From Prado023 sp963777855 (GTDB lineage: Bacteria > Actinomycetota > Actinomycetes > S36-B12 > CAIYMF01): a stretch of 64,000 bases of DNA. A program made the position numbers and the translations under genes. Position 1 is the stretch's first letter; each line of letters opens with the position of its first letter. The stretch lies in assembly GCA_963777855.1 (NCBI GenBank), contig CAVZRW010000002.1, positions 1 to 64,000 of the forward strand, read 5' to 3'. Of the stretch, positions 18,340-31,421 are shown piece after piece. The notes below the pieces were generated by a model that saw nothing but the letters and a program-made list of their open reading frames with translations, had not been told where the DNA came from and searched no databases.

Positions 18340-19139
18340 CGCGGCCCCTCCTCGACGGCCCGGCGGATGGCGTCCGGGTCCGGCGGGCCGGCATCGGCCC
18401 TCAGGTGCAGAAAGTACTCGACGTTCCCGCTCGGCCCGGGCAACGGGCTGGCGGCGACGCCAGCCGTCCCGAGGCCCACCGCGTGGGCGGCCCGGGCGAC
18501 CTCCAGCACGGCGGCGATCCGCTGCTCGGGATCGCGCACCACTCCCCCGCTGCCCAGCGCCTCGCGACCGACCTCGAACTGCGGCTTGACCATGAGCAGC
18601 AGGTCCGCGCCGTCCGCGACGATCTGGGCCAGGACGCCGACCAGCAGGCGCAGCGAGATGAACGACAGGTCCCCGACGACCAGCTCGGGGCGGTACGGCA
18701 GGTCCTCGACGGTGAGGGTGCGCAGGTTGGTGCGGTCCATCACGGTGACCCGCTCGTCGGTCTGCAGCGACCAGGCCAGCTGGCCGTAGCCGACGTCGAC
18801 GGCGAGCACGTGGGCCGCTCCCCGGCGCAGCAGGACGTCGGTGAACCCTCCGGTCGAGGCTCCCGCGTCCAGGGCACGGCGACCGGGGACGAGCCGACCG
18901 TCCGGGTCGAGCGCGGCCAGTGCCCCGACGAGCTTGTGGGCGCCGCGGGAGACGTAGTCCGGGCCCTCGGGAGCCTCGGCGACCAGCACGGCCGCGGACT
19001 CCTCCACCTGTGTCGCGGCCTTGGTGGCCGTGGCTCCGGCGACCCGGACCCGCCCATCGGCGATCAGCTGCTGGGCCTGCTCGCGGGAGCGAGCAAGGCC
19101 CCGGCGGACGAGTTCGGCGTCGAGGCGACGTCGGGCCAC
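18336..19139 (-). CDS. tlyA: TlyA family rRNA (cytidine-2'-O)-methyltransferase
   Basis: A TlyA-type methyltransferase of 267 aa. In mycobacteria this enzyme 2'-O-methylates C1409 of 16S and C1920 of 23S rRNA, and its loss gives capreomycin resistance. The N-terminal S4 domain (MARRRLDAELVRRGLARSRE) and the FtsJ-like domain are visible, with SAM site ALDAGASTGGFTDVLLRRGA and catalytic segments RGAHKL and LMVKPQFEVGREAL. The stop overlaps nadK. The upstream small genes are 2 bp away, so it belongs to the same transcript. Confidence 0.94.
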   Translation of the reverse strand: MARRRLDAELVRRGLARSREQAQQLIADGRVRVAGATATKAATQVEESAAVLVAEAPEGPDYVSRGAHKLVGALAALDPDGRLVPGRRALDAGASTGGFTDVLLRRGAAHVLAVDVGYGQLAWSLQTDERVTVMDRTNLRTLTVEDLPYRPELVVGDLSFISLRLLVGVLAQIVADGADLLLMVKPQFEVGREALGSGGVVRDPEQRIAAVLEVARAAHAVGLGTAGVAASPLPGPSGNVEYFLHLRADAGPPDPDAIRRAVEEGPR

Positions 19140-19141
19140 GC

Positions 19142-19470
19142 TCAGGCCTGGCTGTCCGGATCGGCCAGGACCGCGGCGAGCCGCCGGTGCACGTCGGTGA
19201 ACACCTCGACCTGGTCGGCCAGCGGCAGCGCGTCGACCTCGGCCAGCCGTGAGAGGGCGTCCTCCACGCGGGGGTCGCCCGGCTCGGTGGGGGCCTGCGC
19301 GCCTGGCTGGCCGCCGAGCCCCGACTGGGAGGCCGCAGCGGGCAGGGCACCCGGGGTGGGCAGTGTCCCCGGGGACGGCATGGCACCCGGAGTCGACCAG
19401 CGCGGCGTCGACCAGCGCCCGGAGTCGACACAGCGCCGGGCGTCGGCGCGGCGCCTGGTGCCTGGCTCAC
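19142..19470 (-). CDS. Small hypothetical protein upstream of tlyA
   Basis: An unrecognised small protein. The likely start is the GTG at 19468-19470, overlapping the upstream stop (GTGA), and it opens SQAPGAAPTPGAVSTPG. To join the conserved C-terminal part (VEDALSRLAEVDALPLADQ then VEVFTDVHRRLAAVLADPD, stop 19142) the frame must shift in a repeat-rich linker near 19400-19420. Without a shift, the product would start at the internal ATG 19379-19381 (79 aa). The C-terminal segment resembles short proteins encoded just before tlyA in other actinobacteria. It is Pro/Gly/Ala-rich at the N-terminus and helical at the C-terminus. Confidence 0.6.
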
Positions 19471-19796
19471 CGGTCGCTCCGCAGGTCGGCGATCCGACGC
19501 TCGAGCCGGTGGATCCGCTGCTGGAGGATCGTGACCTCCGACTCGGAGACCAGGCCCAGGAGGTTCGCGACCCGGTCGGCCTGGGCGTGCAGCACGTCCC
19601 CGGCCAGCCCCCGGACCCGCGCGACGGTCCGACCGATTCCCAGACCGCCCGAGGGCCGGTCCTCAGCGGCGACGGTGGGCCGGATCGTCCACGCAGCCCC
19701 CAGGATGGCGGCGTGAGCCGTGCTGGCCACCCGGGCTGTCGTGGCCTGGCTGGTGCCCATGGCGATGGCGGCGTAGTCCCGTGCGATGTCGATCAC
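19467..19796 (-). CDS. Hypothetical protein with C-terminal coiled coil
   Basis: A 109-residue protein not assigned to a family. It starts MIDIARDYAAIAMGTSQATT, has an Ala/Thr-rich helical first half, and ends in a predicted coiled coil (VSESEVTILQQRIHRLERRI). The last part recalls phasin or cell-division accessory helices, but that is a weak analogy. The stop overlaps the next gene's GTG. It lies between the HAD phosphatase and tlyA, the position occupied by a short hypothetical protein in related genomes. Confidence 0.6.
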   Translation of the reverse strand: MIDIARDYAAIAMGTSQATTARVASTAHAAILGAAWTIRPTVAAEDRPSGGLGIGRTVARVRGLAGDVLHAQADRVANLLGLVSESEVTILQQRIHRLERRIADLRSDR

Positions 19797-19852
19797 GCGT
19801 GCCCCTCTCTGCTGCTGCGAAGGCTACCGCGCGACCCTGCCCACCCGGTTCA

Positions 19853-19935
19853 CCGGTGACGGCCCAACCCGGTCAACCGGTGACAGCCAACCTCGGGTCG
19901 CCGGTGACGGCCAACGCGGGTCCGGCTGGTGACCC
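19853..19935. repeat. Short tandem repeat of about 24 bp, three to four copies
   Basis: The core CCGGTGACGGCCAAC followed by a GGGTC-like end recurs at 19853, 19877 and 19901, with a degenerate fourth copy (CTGGTGACCCGCGGG) at about 19926. The array lies in the 165-bp gap between the HAD gene stop and the next downstream gene. Each unit contains the self-complementary ACCGGT or CCGG core. Function is unknown. Confidence 0.6.
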
Positions 19936-19961
19936 GCGGGCGGGGCGGAGGTCGGGACTCG

Positions 19962-21425
19962 TCAGCCCGCGTGGACCACCACGGCAGGTCCGAGGATCGA
20001 CAGCCCGGAATCGGCGGCAGTCCACGCGACGCCGATGAGCGCCCGGGCGAGGTCCAGGTCAGCCGGCCCCGGCTGGCCCTGAGCCGGTACCAGCGCCTGC
20101 TCCGGCAACCAGTCCAGCACCTCATCAGCGGCCCCCGCTCCGCCCAGACCCGCCTGCGCCCGGACGCCCGCGCCCACGGCCGCATCTGCCACAGCACCCG
20201 GGACCGCCTGCGCACCGGCGCCCGCGCCCGCCCCCGCCCGCGCTTGCGCACCCTGGCCCGCCTCGGGTGCGGGGACTGCGCGGACGCGAACCTCCGCAGC
20301 CCGGCACCGGCCGGTGAGCACATCGCCGTCCTGCTCCACGACCACCTCCGGCTGGTCGACCAGGAGGCCCCGCAGGTCCCGATCGATGTAGGTCGGGCGA
20401 TGCTGCGGCCCTGCCGTGAGCAACTCCGTCCACTCGGTCACGCCCGTCAGCACCAGCAGGCTCGGTATGCCCGACCGGGTGGCACCCTCGATGTCGGTGT
20501 CCAGCCGATCGCCGACGACCAAGGGGCGCGAGGCTGCCGTGCGCTCCACGGACTCGAGCATCAGCGGAGGCTCGGGCTTGCCGGCCACCAGCGGCTCGAC
20601 CCCGGTCGCGTGGCGCAGCGCCGCCACCATGGATCCGTTGCCCAGCACCCGGCCCCGCGGCGTGGGGATGGTGCGGTCCAGGTTCGTGGCCACCCAGAGC
20701 AGCCCGCGCTCGATCGCCAGGCTCGCCTCGGCCAGCTGCCGCCAGCCCACCTCGCGGCCATAGCCCTGCATCACGGCCACCGGCTGCTCGTCCACGCTGG
20801 CTACCGGGGCCAGCCCCCGTTCGCGCAGCGCCGCTGCCACACCGGGCCCGCCGACTGCCAGCACCCGCGAGCCCGGGGGTACCCGCTCGGCCAGCATCCG
20901 TGCCCCGGCCTGCGCCGAGGTGACCACATCGGCGGGTCGAGCCCGGACGCCGAGCTCGACCAGGTGCTCAGCCACCTCGGACGGCGGCCGTGCGGCGTTG
21001 TTGGTGACGAAGGCCGAACGCATCCCGTACACAGCCAGGGCGCGCTCCAGCGACTCGGCCGCGTGGGCCACCGCGCCGCGGCCCACGTAGACCACTCCGT
21101 CGAGGTCCAACAGCGCCACGTCGTGCATGCTGGCCAGCACGACCGGCCCCGCCGCCCCGCCCAGCCCCTCACCTGGGGGAGGGCCGCCACCGGAGGCAAA
21201 GCCCCCACCCGGGGCCGGCCCTTCAGCCGAGGCCGGGCCGCCACCTGAGGGCCGACGCCCACCCGCGCCCAGCCCGTCACCAGGGGCCTGACCCCCGCCC
21301 GAGGCCCGGCCCGCAGCTCGGGTCGGCCCCTCAGCCGGGTTCGCATCGACGCCGGCGGCGAGGGCGGGGGCAGCACCCGGCTGCGGGGATCTGCCCGGAG
21401 CCCCGGAGCCGCGACCGAACCGCAT
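19962..21425 (-). CDS. HAD-IIA phosphatase with long low-complexity extensions
   Basis: A HAD-superfamily IIA (NagD/PGP-like) phosphatase. The start ATG 21423-21425 lies 4 bp after the true stop of the TPR gene. Residues 1-98 are a Gly/Pro/Ala-rich extension. The catalytic core begins at residue 100: DxD motif LLDLDGVVY (Asp107, Asp109), motif II FVTNNAARPP, the substrate-loop Lys in AGKPEPP, and motif IV GDRLDTDIEGA. The C-terminus has another Ala/Gly tract (QARAGAGAGAGAQAV) and a conserved tail. At 487 aa it is well above the usual 260-340 aa. The substrate is unknown; the M. tuberculosis counterpart by position is Rv1692. Confidence 0.87.
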   Translation of the reverse strand: MRFGRGSGAPGRSPQPGAAPALAAGVDANPAEGPTRAAGRASGGGQAPGDGLGAGGRRPSGGGPASAEGPAPGGGFASGGGPPPGEGLGGAAGPVVLASMHDVALLDLDGVVYVGRGAVAHAAESLERALAVYGMRSAFVTNNAARPPSEVAEHLVELGVRARPADVVTSAQAGARMLAERVPPGSRVLAVGGPGVAAALRERGLAPVASVDEQPVAVMQGYGREVGWRQLAEASLAIERGLLWVATNLDRTIPTPRGRVLGNGSMVAALRHATGVEPLVAGKPEPPLMLESVERTAASRPLVVGDRLDTDIEGATRSGIPSLLVLTGVTEWTELLTAGPQHRPTYIDRDLRGLLVDQPEVVVEQDGDVLTGRCRAAEVRVRAVPAPEAGQGAQARAGAGAGAGAQAVPGAVADAAVGAGVRAQAGLGGAGAADEVLDWLPEQALVPAQGQPGPADLDLARALIGVAWTAADSGLSILGPAVVVHAG

Positions 21426-21429
21426 CAGC

Positions 21430-23486
21430 TCAGTCCTGGTCCTCGGGCACGACCGCGGACTCCGCCGCCGAGGTAGGGGCCCGGAAGAGGTCCGACCCCG
21501 TGGCCGGCGCGGCCACGGTCCCCGCACCACCCACCCCTGGCCAGCCACCCTGACCCGGATCCCCAGTCCCGGCATCCCCAGACCCGGCTCCCCAGACCCG
21601 GCATCACCAGACCCGGCATCCCCAGTCCTGGTCTCACGCGTCGCCTGGGGCTCAGCCGTCGACGGCGGACCCGGCTCGCCAGCAGGGGACCCCACCTCGT
21701 CGGCGTCGTCGGAGTCGAACTCGTCGAAGATGATCCCGTCGAGCTCGTCGAGGCGCTCGGCGGCGTCGGTGGTGCCCTCCGGGTCCACGTCCGCGGCACG
21801 TGCGAACCATTCGCGCGCCTCAGCCACCCGACCCACCTCAGCCAGGGCATCGGCGTAGGCGTAGCGCAGGCGCGCCAGCCACTCCCCGCGTGCCCGCGAC
21901 TTCAGCGCCGGCACCTGCAGGGTGAGCACCGCGGCCTCCGGTTGGCCCAGGTCACGCCGGGCACCGGCCGCCACGATGAGCATCTCGACCTTGCCGTCCC
22001 GATCCAGGGCGGCGGCCTCCGGCGACGATGCGAGCGCCAGGGCTCGCTCCGGCCGGCCGAGTCCCCGCTCGCAGTCGGCGATCATCGGCAGGTAGTCGGC
22101 CGCGCCAGAGATCCTCGCGGCGGCCTTCAGCTCCGTGAGGGCCGTGCCGTAGTCACCGGCCGCGTACGCGGCCACGCCGACGGCCTCCCGGACGACGGCC
22201 ACCCGTCCAGCCCGACGGGAGGCGGCCTTCGCATGGGCAAGCGCCAACTGCGGATCGTCGGGCAGCACCAGCCCAGCCGCCACGAGGTGGCGCGCGACAA
22301 TCTCCGCCAACCCTTCGGGCAGCGTCCGCAGGGAGTTCAGCGTGACCCGATCGAGATCGCTGGCCTGAACGGAGTCAGGGATGTGCGGATCCGGCGGGCC
22401 CTCGCGGCGCGGCTCACGCTCCGGACGCCGCTCCCGGCCCCCCGACGACGGGCCACGGTCGCCACCCGGGCGGCCCGAGTCCCTCGAGCCGGTGGGACGA
22501 CCCTGCCCACGCGATCCACCGGAGTCCGCGAACGAGCGCGGCGCACTCGAGCTGCTCCCACCCCGGCCACCGGCAGAAGCGCCCCGCGGGGCGGAAGAGC
22601 CCCCGCGCGGAGCGCCCGACGAGCGCTGACCGCCTGATGCGCCCCGGGGTCCCGCGGTCGACCGTGACCCGCCGGAGTTGCCGCCCGAGCCCCGGTCCGT
22701 GCCCGGACCGACCCCGTCACCCTGCCCGCGCCGCGGACCGTCGGAGCGTCCGGAGCCCGGCTCGGAGCCGGACCGCGGTGACCTTGTTCCCTGCCGGCCA
22801 TCGCCAGACGGCCGCTGTGCGCGAGTGTCCGGAGCTCCCTCGCGAGCCCCGCCACGAGTCGCACCATCCCGGTTCGAAGATCCGCTCCGGCTCGAAGATC
22901 CGCTCCTGCTCGAAGATCCGCTCCTGCTCGATGACCCGTCTCTGGTCGATGACCCGTCTCTGGTGGACGATCCCGCCCTGGACGATGATCCGGCTGCCGA
23001 GCGACCCCCAGTTGGCCGAGAGGCACCGCGCGAGGAGCCGGGCATCTCGGGACGTGACCCGGAACCCGACCCACCCCTCGAGGGGGACGACCCTGGCCGC
23101 GCCGGACGGGACCCTGTCCCGCCATCGCCCCGCGACGTCGCTCCGGACCCGCCGGAACGCGACCCGGAGCCAGACCCACCGGACGACGAACGGCTCCCGC
23201 CACCGCGACCGCCGGAGCTCCCCTCGCCCGGACTCGCCCCTCGAGCGGCCGTTCCTCGGGTTGCGGACCCTCCCGCGGACCGGCCTGAGCTCCCCGACCC
23301 AGATCGACCTTCCCCGGAGCCCGAGGACCTGGACCTGTCCGAACCCGACCCCGACCTGCCCGAACCCGATCCGGACCCACCCGACCCCGACCTGCCCGAA
23401 CCCGATCCGGACCCGCCCGAACCCGAACCCCCGGAGCTCGAACGTCCCGAACCTGAACCGGACGTGCCGGCACCCTTCTCAGTCAT
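21430..23486 (-). CDS. TPR protein with long Gly/Ser/Arg-rich (RGG-like) N-terminal tract
   Basis: The ATG at 23484-23486 (MTEKGAGTSGSG) follows GAGGGAAG. Residues 1 to about 368 are almost entirely G, S and R with scattered P, D and A, including RGG and GRGG clusters and hexapeptide repeats. From about residue 369 (IPDSVQASDLDRVTLNSLRT) an ordered tetratricopeptide-type helical domain follows for about 250 residues, then an acidic region (DEFDSDDADEV). The frame appears to shift in a G-rich run near 21535; the natural C-terminus is FRAPTSAAESAVVPEDQD ending at the TGA 21430-21432. Without the shift the frame fuses into the HAD gene. The TPR part matches the conserved actinobacterial protein upstream of the HAD/tlyA genes (Rv1691 position). 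Its function is unknown. Confidence 0.8.
22870..22995 (-). repeat. 18-bp tandem repeats inside the TPR gene
   Basis: An 18-bp unit (plus-strand form GAAGATCCGCTCCTGCTC and close variants such as GATGACCCGTCTCTGGTC) is repeated about seven times. On the minus strand it encodes hexapeptides of the type SSSRSG, SSTRDG and SSNRDG. The purity of the copies suggests recent slippage expansion of the disordered tract. Confidence 0.8.
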
Positions 23487-23718
23487 CCACTTCCCTCTCG
23501 TCCGCGTCAGCCTACCGACGCCCGCCAATCCACGCCCCCACGAACCTCAGGAGCAATCCCTGCCGCAGACACCACCACCGCCCGGCGGCGACGAGCACTG
23601 CCATCCAGATGCGACACCCCGGCCGGACCGATACCGTGACGCAGGTCGGTGAGACGGAACCCGACAACAGAAGTGACAACCAGCCAGTGCGCAGCACTGC
23701 CCGACGAAGGGAACGCAT

Positions 23719-23886
23719 ATGGGTCTCGAGGACATGGTCAACGCAGCAAAGGACGCAGTCGGCCTCGGCAGCAGCGACGCCGACGCAGCCGTCGACAAGG
23801 CCGTTGACGCGGTCAAGGACGTGGCCCCCGACCAGGCTGACGGTGCCGTGGACGCCGCCGCCGATGCGGCCAAGGAAGTCCTGTAG
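23719..23886 (+). CDS. Small acidic amphipathic protein (MT0933/Rv0909-like antitoxin type)
   Basis: A 55-aa protein with start ATG 23719 preceded by GAAGGGAACG. It reads MGLEDMVNAAKDAVGLGSSD and continues as Ala/Asp/Lys heptad-like amphipathic helices (AAVDKAVDAVKDVAPDQADG), ending AAKEVL. Composition and the MGLxD opening resemble the MT0933-type antitoxin family, but no toxin gene is adjacent. It could equally be a stress-type small helical protein. A strong terminator follows 20 bases later, so it is monocistronic. It is the only plus-strand gene between the TPR gene and the rRNA operon. Confidence 0.65.
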   Translation: MGLEDMVNAAKDAVGLGSSDADAAVDKAVDAVKDVAPDQADGAVDAAADAAKEVL

Positions 23887-23906
23887 CTGAACTGAGTCCC
23901 AGACGC

Positions 23907-23941
23907 AAAAAGGGCCGCCCCGATTTGGGGCGGCCCTTTTT
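23907..23941. terminator. Bidirectional intrinsic terminator between the small gene and the rrn operon
   Basis: A perfect 10-bp stem GGGCCGCCCC (23912-23921) pairs with GGGGCGGCCC (23927-23936) around a 5-base loop. It is flanked by AAAAA on the left and TTTTT on the right. It therefore works as a U-tailed terminator for the plus-strand small gene and, read on the other strand, for the rRNA operon just after 5S. Confidence 0.93.
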
Positions 23942-23949
23942 GAAAGAAT

Positions 23950-24066
23950 GTCCGGCGGCGTCCTACTCTCCCACAAGGTCCCCCTTGCAGTACCATCGGC
24001 GCTGAGAGGCTTAGCTTCCGGGTTCGGAATGGGACCGGGCGTTTCCCTCTCGCTATGGCCGCCGAA
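23950..24066 (-). rRNA. rrf: 5S ribosomal RNA
   Basis: Read on the minus strand, the gene has the 5S landmarks GGCGGCCATAGCG at the 5' end, CCCATTCCGAACCCGGAAG in loop B/helix III, and GGTACTGCAAGGGGGACC near the 3' half. The length is about 117 nt. The ends are placed by homology and may be off by a few bases. It is the third gene of the operon. Confidence 0.93.
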
Positions 24067-24138
24067 ACTCTATTGAGATATGATCCCCGACCGTATCTCG
24101 GGAACCGCACAGTGGACGCGTAACAAACGATTGTAAAG

Positions 24139-29107
<4,969 letters not shown>

Positions 29108-29335
29108 TTTGCTACCACGCGAACGTGGAAACTGTGTTAACCGAGGTGATCTCTGGCAAGACTTCAAGCTGTCTGCTTGATGTCATTACCAAAGGAATCT
29201 CCGTCGCGATCGGCTTGCGCCTCCCGCAGACGGGGTTAATAAATTGGCATTGACTTTCGGCACGCTGTTGAGTTCTCAAGGAGCGATTGCGCACCTTTGC
29301 GTCAGTTGGTACTTCCGCGCCGGGGCAACTCCACT
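29108..29335 (-). other. 16S leader region
   Basis: Transcribed leader of the rrn operon, about 230 nt, with no coding potential. It contains the processing motif noted above and an AT-richer stretch around 29235-29255 (AATTTATTAA on the minus strand). No tRNA is present. Confidence 0.6.
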
Positions 29336-29364
29336 AACTTAGCCTGTTCGCGATCCGGAGTCAA
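29336..29364 (-). promoter_or_regulatory. rrn operon promoter
   Basis: On the minus strand a -35 TTGACT (29359-29364) and a -10 TAAGTT (29336-29341) are separated by exactly 17 bp. They lie about 230 bp upstream of 16S. A leader motif TTGAGAACTCAACAGCGTG, common in actinobacterial rRNA leaders, follows at about 29261-29282. Additional upstream promoters may exist; only this one is convincing by eye. Confidence 0.75.
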
Positions 29365-29630
29365 ATCCGTGTTTCTCGCGTCGCTGGCCGCACGCGGCCG
29401 GGCAAGTCAGTCGTTCTGTTGTGTCCAGCCTCCGGACGCGGTGAACCGCTGACCTTCTGGCTGGGAGCCTCTGCGAGAGACCGACCGGCCTGCCCATCCG
29501 GGACTTACTGGCCGTTCGTTCCTCCCTCGCGGTCGGTAGGTAGAACACTACGCGAGGGTTCCAGCACCGGTCAAATCGACCCCCCGGTGAGCACGAGACC
29601 GCCCATGTGGTGGGCATTTCGGGCGCTGCT

Positions 29631-29650
29631 GACGCCCCCCGGGGGGCGTC
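29631..29650. terminator. 20-bp perfect palindrome downstream of tyrS, candidate terminator
   Basis: The arms GACGCCCCCC and GGGGGGCGTC abut without spacer, giving an about 8-bp stem once a loop is allowed. It starts 20 bp after the tyrS stop on the minus strand and lies in the otherwise featureless stretch between tyrS and the rrn promoter (29365-29669). No U-run follows, so any terminator role is inferred. Confidence 0.5.
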
Positions 29651-29669
29651 TCGCGGCCGCTCGGCCAGG

Positions 29670-30956
29670 TCACCCCATGGTCAGCTGGACCCCCGACACC
29701 GAGCGCCGGCCGCGGCGCACGACGATCCACCCCTGGCCGAGGGCCTGCGCGCTGCCGAACTGGGTGTCCTCGGAGGTGACTCGCTCGTTGTTGACGTACG
29801 CACCCCCCTCGGAGATGGTCCGACGCGCCGCGCCCTTCGATGGCGAGAGCCCGGCCGTCACCAGCAGGTCCACGGCGGAGACGGTGCCGCCCGCGGGGAT
29901 GGCCAGGGATCCGCCGCCGGCCTCGCGCAGGGCCGCGTCGAGGACGTCGTCGGGGACCTCGTGCAGCTCACCGGAGCCGAAGAGGGCCGAGGACGCGGCC
30001 TGCACGCCAGCCAGCGCCTCGGGACCGTGCACCAGGGTCGTCAGCTCCTCGGCCAGCGCGCGCTGGGCTGCCCGGGCTGCGGGCCGCTCGGCGATCTCGA
30101 CGTCGAGGGCCTCGATCTGCTCCCTGCTGCCGAAGGAGAACATGCGCAGGAAGCCGGCCACGTCGCGGTCGTCGGTGTTCAGCCAGAACTGGTAGAAGGC
30201 GTAGGGGCTGGTCAGGGCAGGATCCAGCCACACCGCGCCACCCTCGGTCTTGCCGAACTTGGTCCCGTCGGCCTTGGCCATCAGCGGCGTGGTCAGGGCG
30301 TGAACGGAGGCCCCCTCGACACGGCGGATCAGGTCGACTCCGGCCACGATGTTGCCGAACTGGTCCGATCCCCCGGTCTGCAACCGGCAGCCGTGGCGCC
30401 GGAACAGCTCCAGGTAGTCCATGGACTGCATCAGCACGTAGCTGAACTCGGTGAACGAGATGCCCTGGTCGGCCAGGCGCCGCGCCACGGCCTCACGGTC
30501 GAGCATCCGGTTCACGCTGAAGTGCTTGCCGATGTCGCGCAGGAACTCGATGACCGACATCGGCGCGGTCCAGTCGTGGTTGTTGACCATGCGGGCTGCC
30601 GCCGGCCCGTCGAAGTCGAAGAACGGCTCGAGCTGGGCACGGATGCCGTCGGACCACGCGGCCACGACGTCTGCCTCGTTCAGCGTGCGCTCGGAGGTGG
30701 GCTTCGGATCGCCGATCATCCCCGTGGCACCGCCGACGAGGGCAAGCGGGAGGTGGCCGGCGAGCTGGAAGCGCCGCATCGTCAGCGTCTGGGCGAGGTG
30801 GCCCACGTGCAGGCTGGCCGCGGTGGGGTCGAACCCGCAGTACAGCGTGATCGGTCCCCGGGCCAGCTCGGCGCGCAGCGCGTCGAGGTCGGTGCTGGAG
30901 GCGATCAGGCCACGCCAGGCCAGATCGTCGAGGACAGAGGCTCCGTCGAAGGACAT
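29670..30956 (-). CDS. tyrS: Tyrosyl-tRNA synthetase
   Basis: Class I tyrosyl-tRNA synthetase (428 aa from the ATG at 30954-30956, MSFDGASVLDDL). The HIGH-like motif is in CGFDPTAASLHVGHL, and the KMSKS-like motif is KFGKT in ADGTKFGKTEGG. The tyrosine-binding segments (FSYVLMQSMDYLELF, GGSDQFGNIVAGVDL) and a C-terminal S4 domain (KGAARRTISEGGAYVNNERV) are present. A start 18 bases upstream is possible. It is divergent from the cupin gene. Confidence 0.96.
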   Translation of the reverse strand: MSFDGASVLDDLAWRGLIASSTDLDALRAELARGPITLYCGFDPTAASLHVGHLAQTLTMRRFQLAGHLPLALVGGATGMIGDPKPTSERTLNEADVVAAWSDGIRAQLEPFFDFDGPAAARMVNNHDWTAPMSVIEFLRDIGKHFSVNRMLDREAVARRLADQGISFTEFSYVLMQSMDYLELFRRHGCRLQTGGSDQFGNIVAGVDLIRRVEGASVHALTTPLMAKADGTKFGKTEGGAVWLDPALTSPYAFYQFWLNTDDRDVAGFLRMFSFGSREQIEALDVEIAERPAARAAQRALAEELTTLVHGPEALAGVQAASSALFGSGELHEVPDDVLDAALREAGGGSLAIPAGGTVSAVDLLVTAGLSPSKGAARRTISEGGAYVNNERVTSEDTQFGSAQALGQGWIVVRRGRRSVSGVQLTMG

Positions 30957-31058
30957 GGGCGCATTCTGGCGCATGCCGCCCGCGGCCCGTGCCAGGACGG
31001 CTCGGGCGACAGCCCGCTGCACCGCCCGGGCTGCCTGCGGCGTGCCAGCATGGGCGTC

Positions 31059-31421
31059 ATGACGACCTTCGACGCCGGCGCCGGCGCACGGCGCGTGCCT
31101 GCCCTGGAGATCCCCCTCGACTGGGAGCCGATCGAGCCGGCCAAGTCCGAGCGCGGGCAGCCGCGGGTCGCGACCGCCGGGATCGCCGCGGTGCCGGGCC
31201 TGGAGGTGGGGGTGTGGGCGCACACCGCGGGCGTGAGCACCGACGTCGAGGCCGACGAGGTCTTCGTGGTGCTCGCCGGCCGCGCCACGATCGACGTCGA
31301 GGAGGGCCCCACCCTGGAGGTCGGGCCGGGCGACGTGGGGGTGCTGCCACCGGGGGCGCGGACGCGGTGGACCGTCCATGAGGAGCTGCGCAAGGTCTAC
31401 GTGATCAGGCAGCAGCCATGA
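31059..31421 (+). CDS. Cupin domain protein
   Basis: A single-domain cupin of 120 aa (cupin_3-like). Start ATG 31059 (MTTFDAGAGARR); an in-frame ATG at 31050 is an alternative. The barrel core shows TDVEADEVFVVLAGRATIDV and VGPGDVGVLPPGARTRWTV, where the metal-binding His positions of classical cupins are mostly replaced, so enzymatic function is doubtful. The stop overlaps the next ATG (ATGA), which couples it to the membrane protein. Confidence 0.85.
   Translation: MTTFDAGAGARRVPALEIPLDWEPIEPAKSERGQPRVATAGIAAVPGLEVGVWAHTAGVSTDVEADEVFVVLAGRATIDVEEGPTLEVGPGDVGVLPPGARTRWTVHEELRKVYVIRQQP

Noticed and set aside
15950..18394. Minus-strand frame of 814 codons joining nadK-region sequence to recN
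   Set aside because: Only the part from the GTG at 17437 matches RecN. The upstream part is nadK read in the wrong frame.
22870..22995. Possible CRISPR-like array
   Set aside because: The 18-bp units are directly adjacent with no spacers, are in frame with the TPR protein, and encode a hexapeptide repeat.
19962..23528. A single 1188-codon frame covering both the TPR protein and the HAD phosphatase
   Set aside because: The join region is nonsense in that frame, while another frame gives a natural acidic C-terminus (SAVVPEDQD) and stop 4 bp before the HAD start. An indel near 21535 explains it better than a fusion protein.
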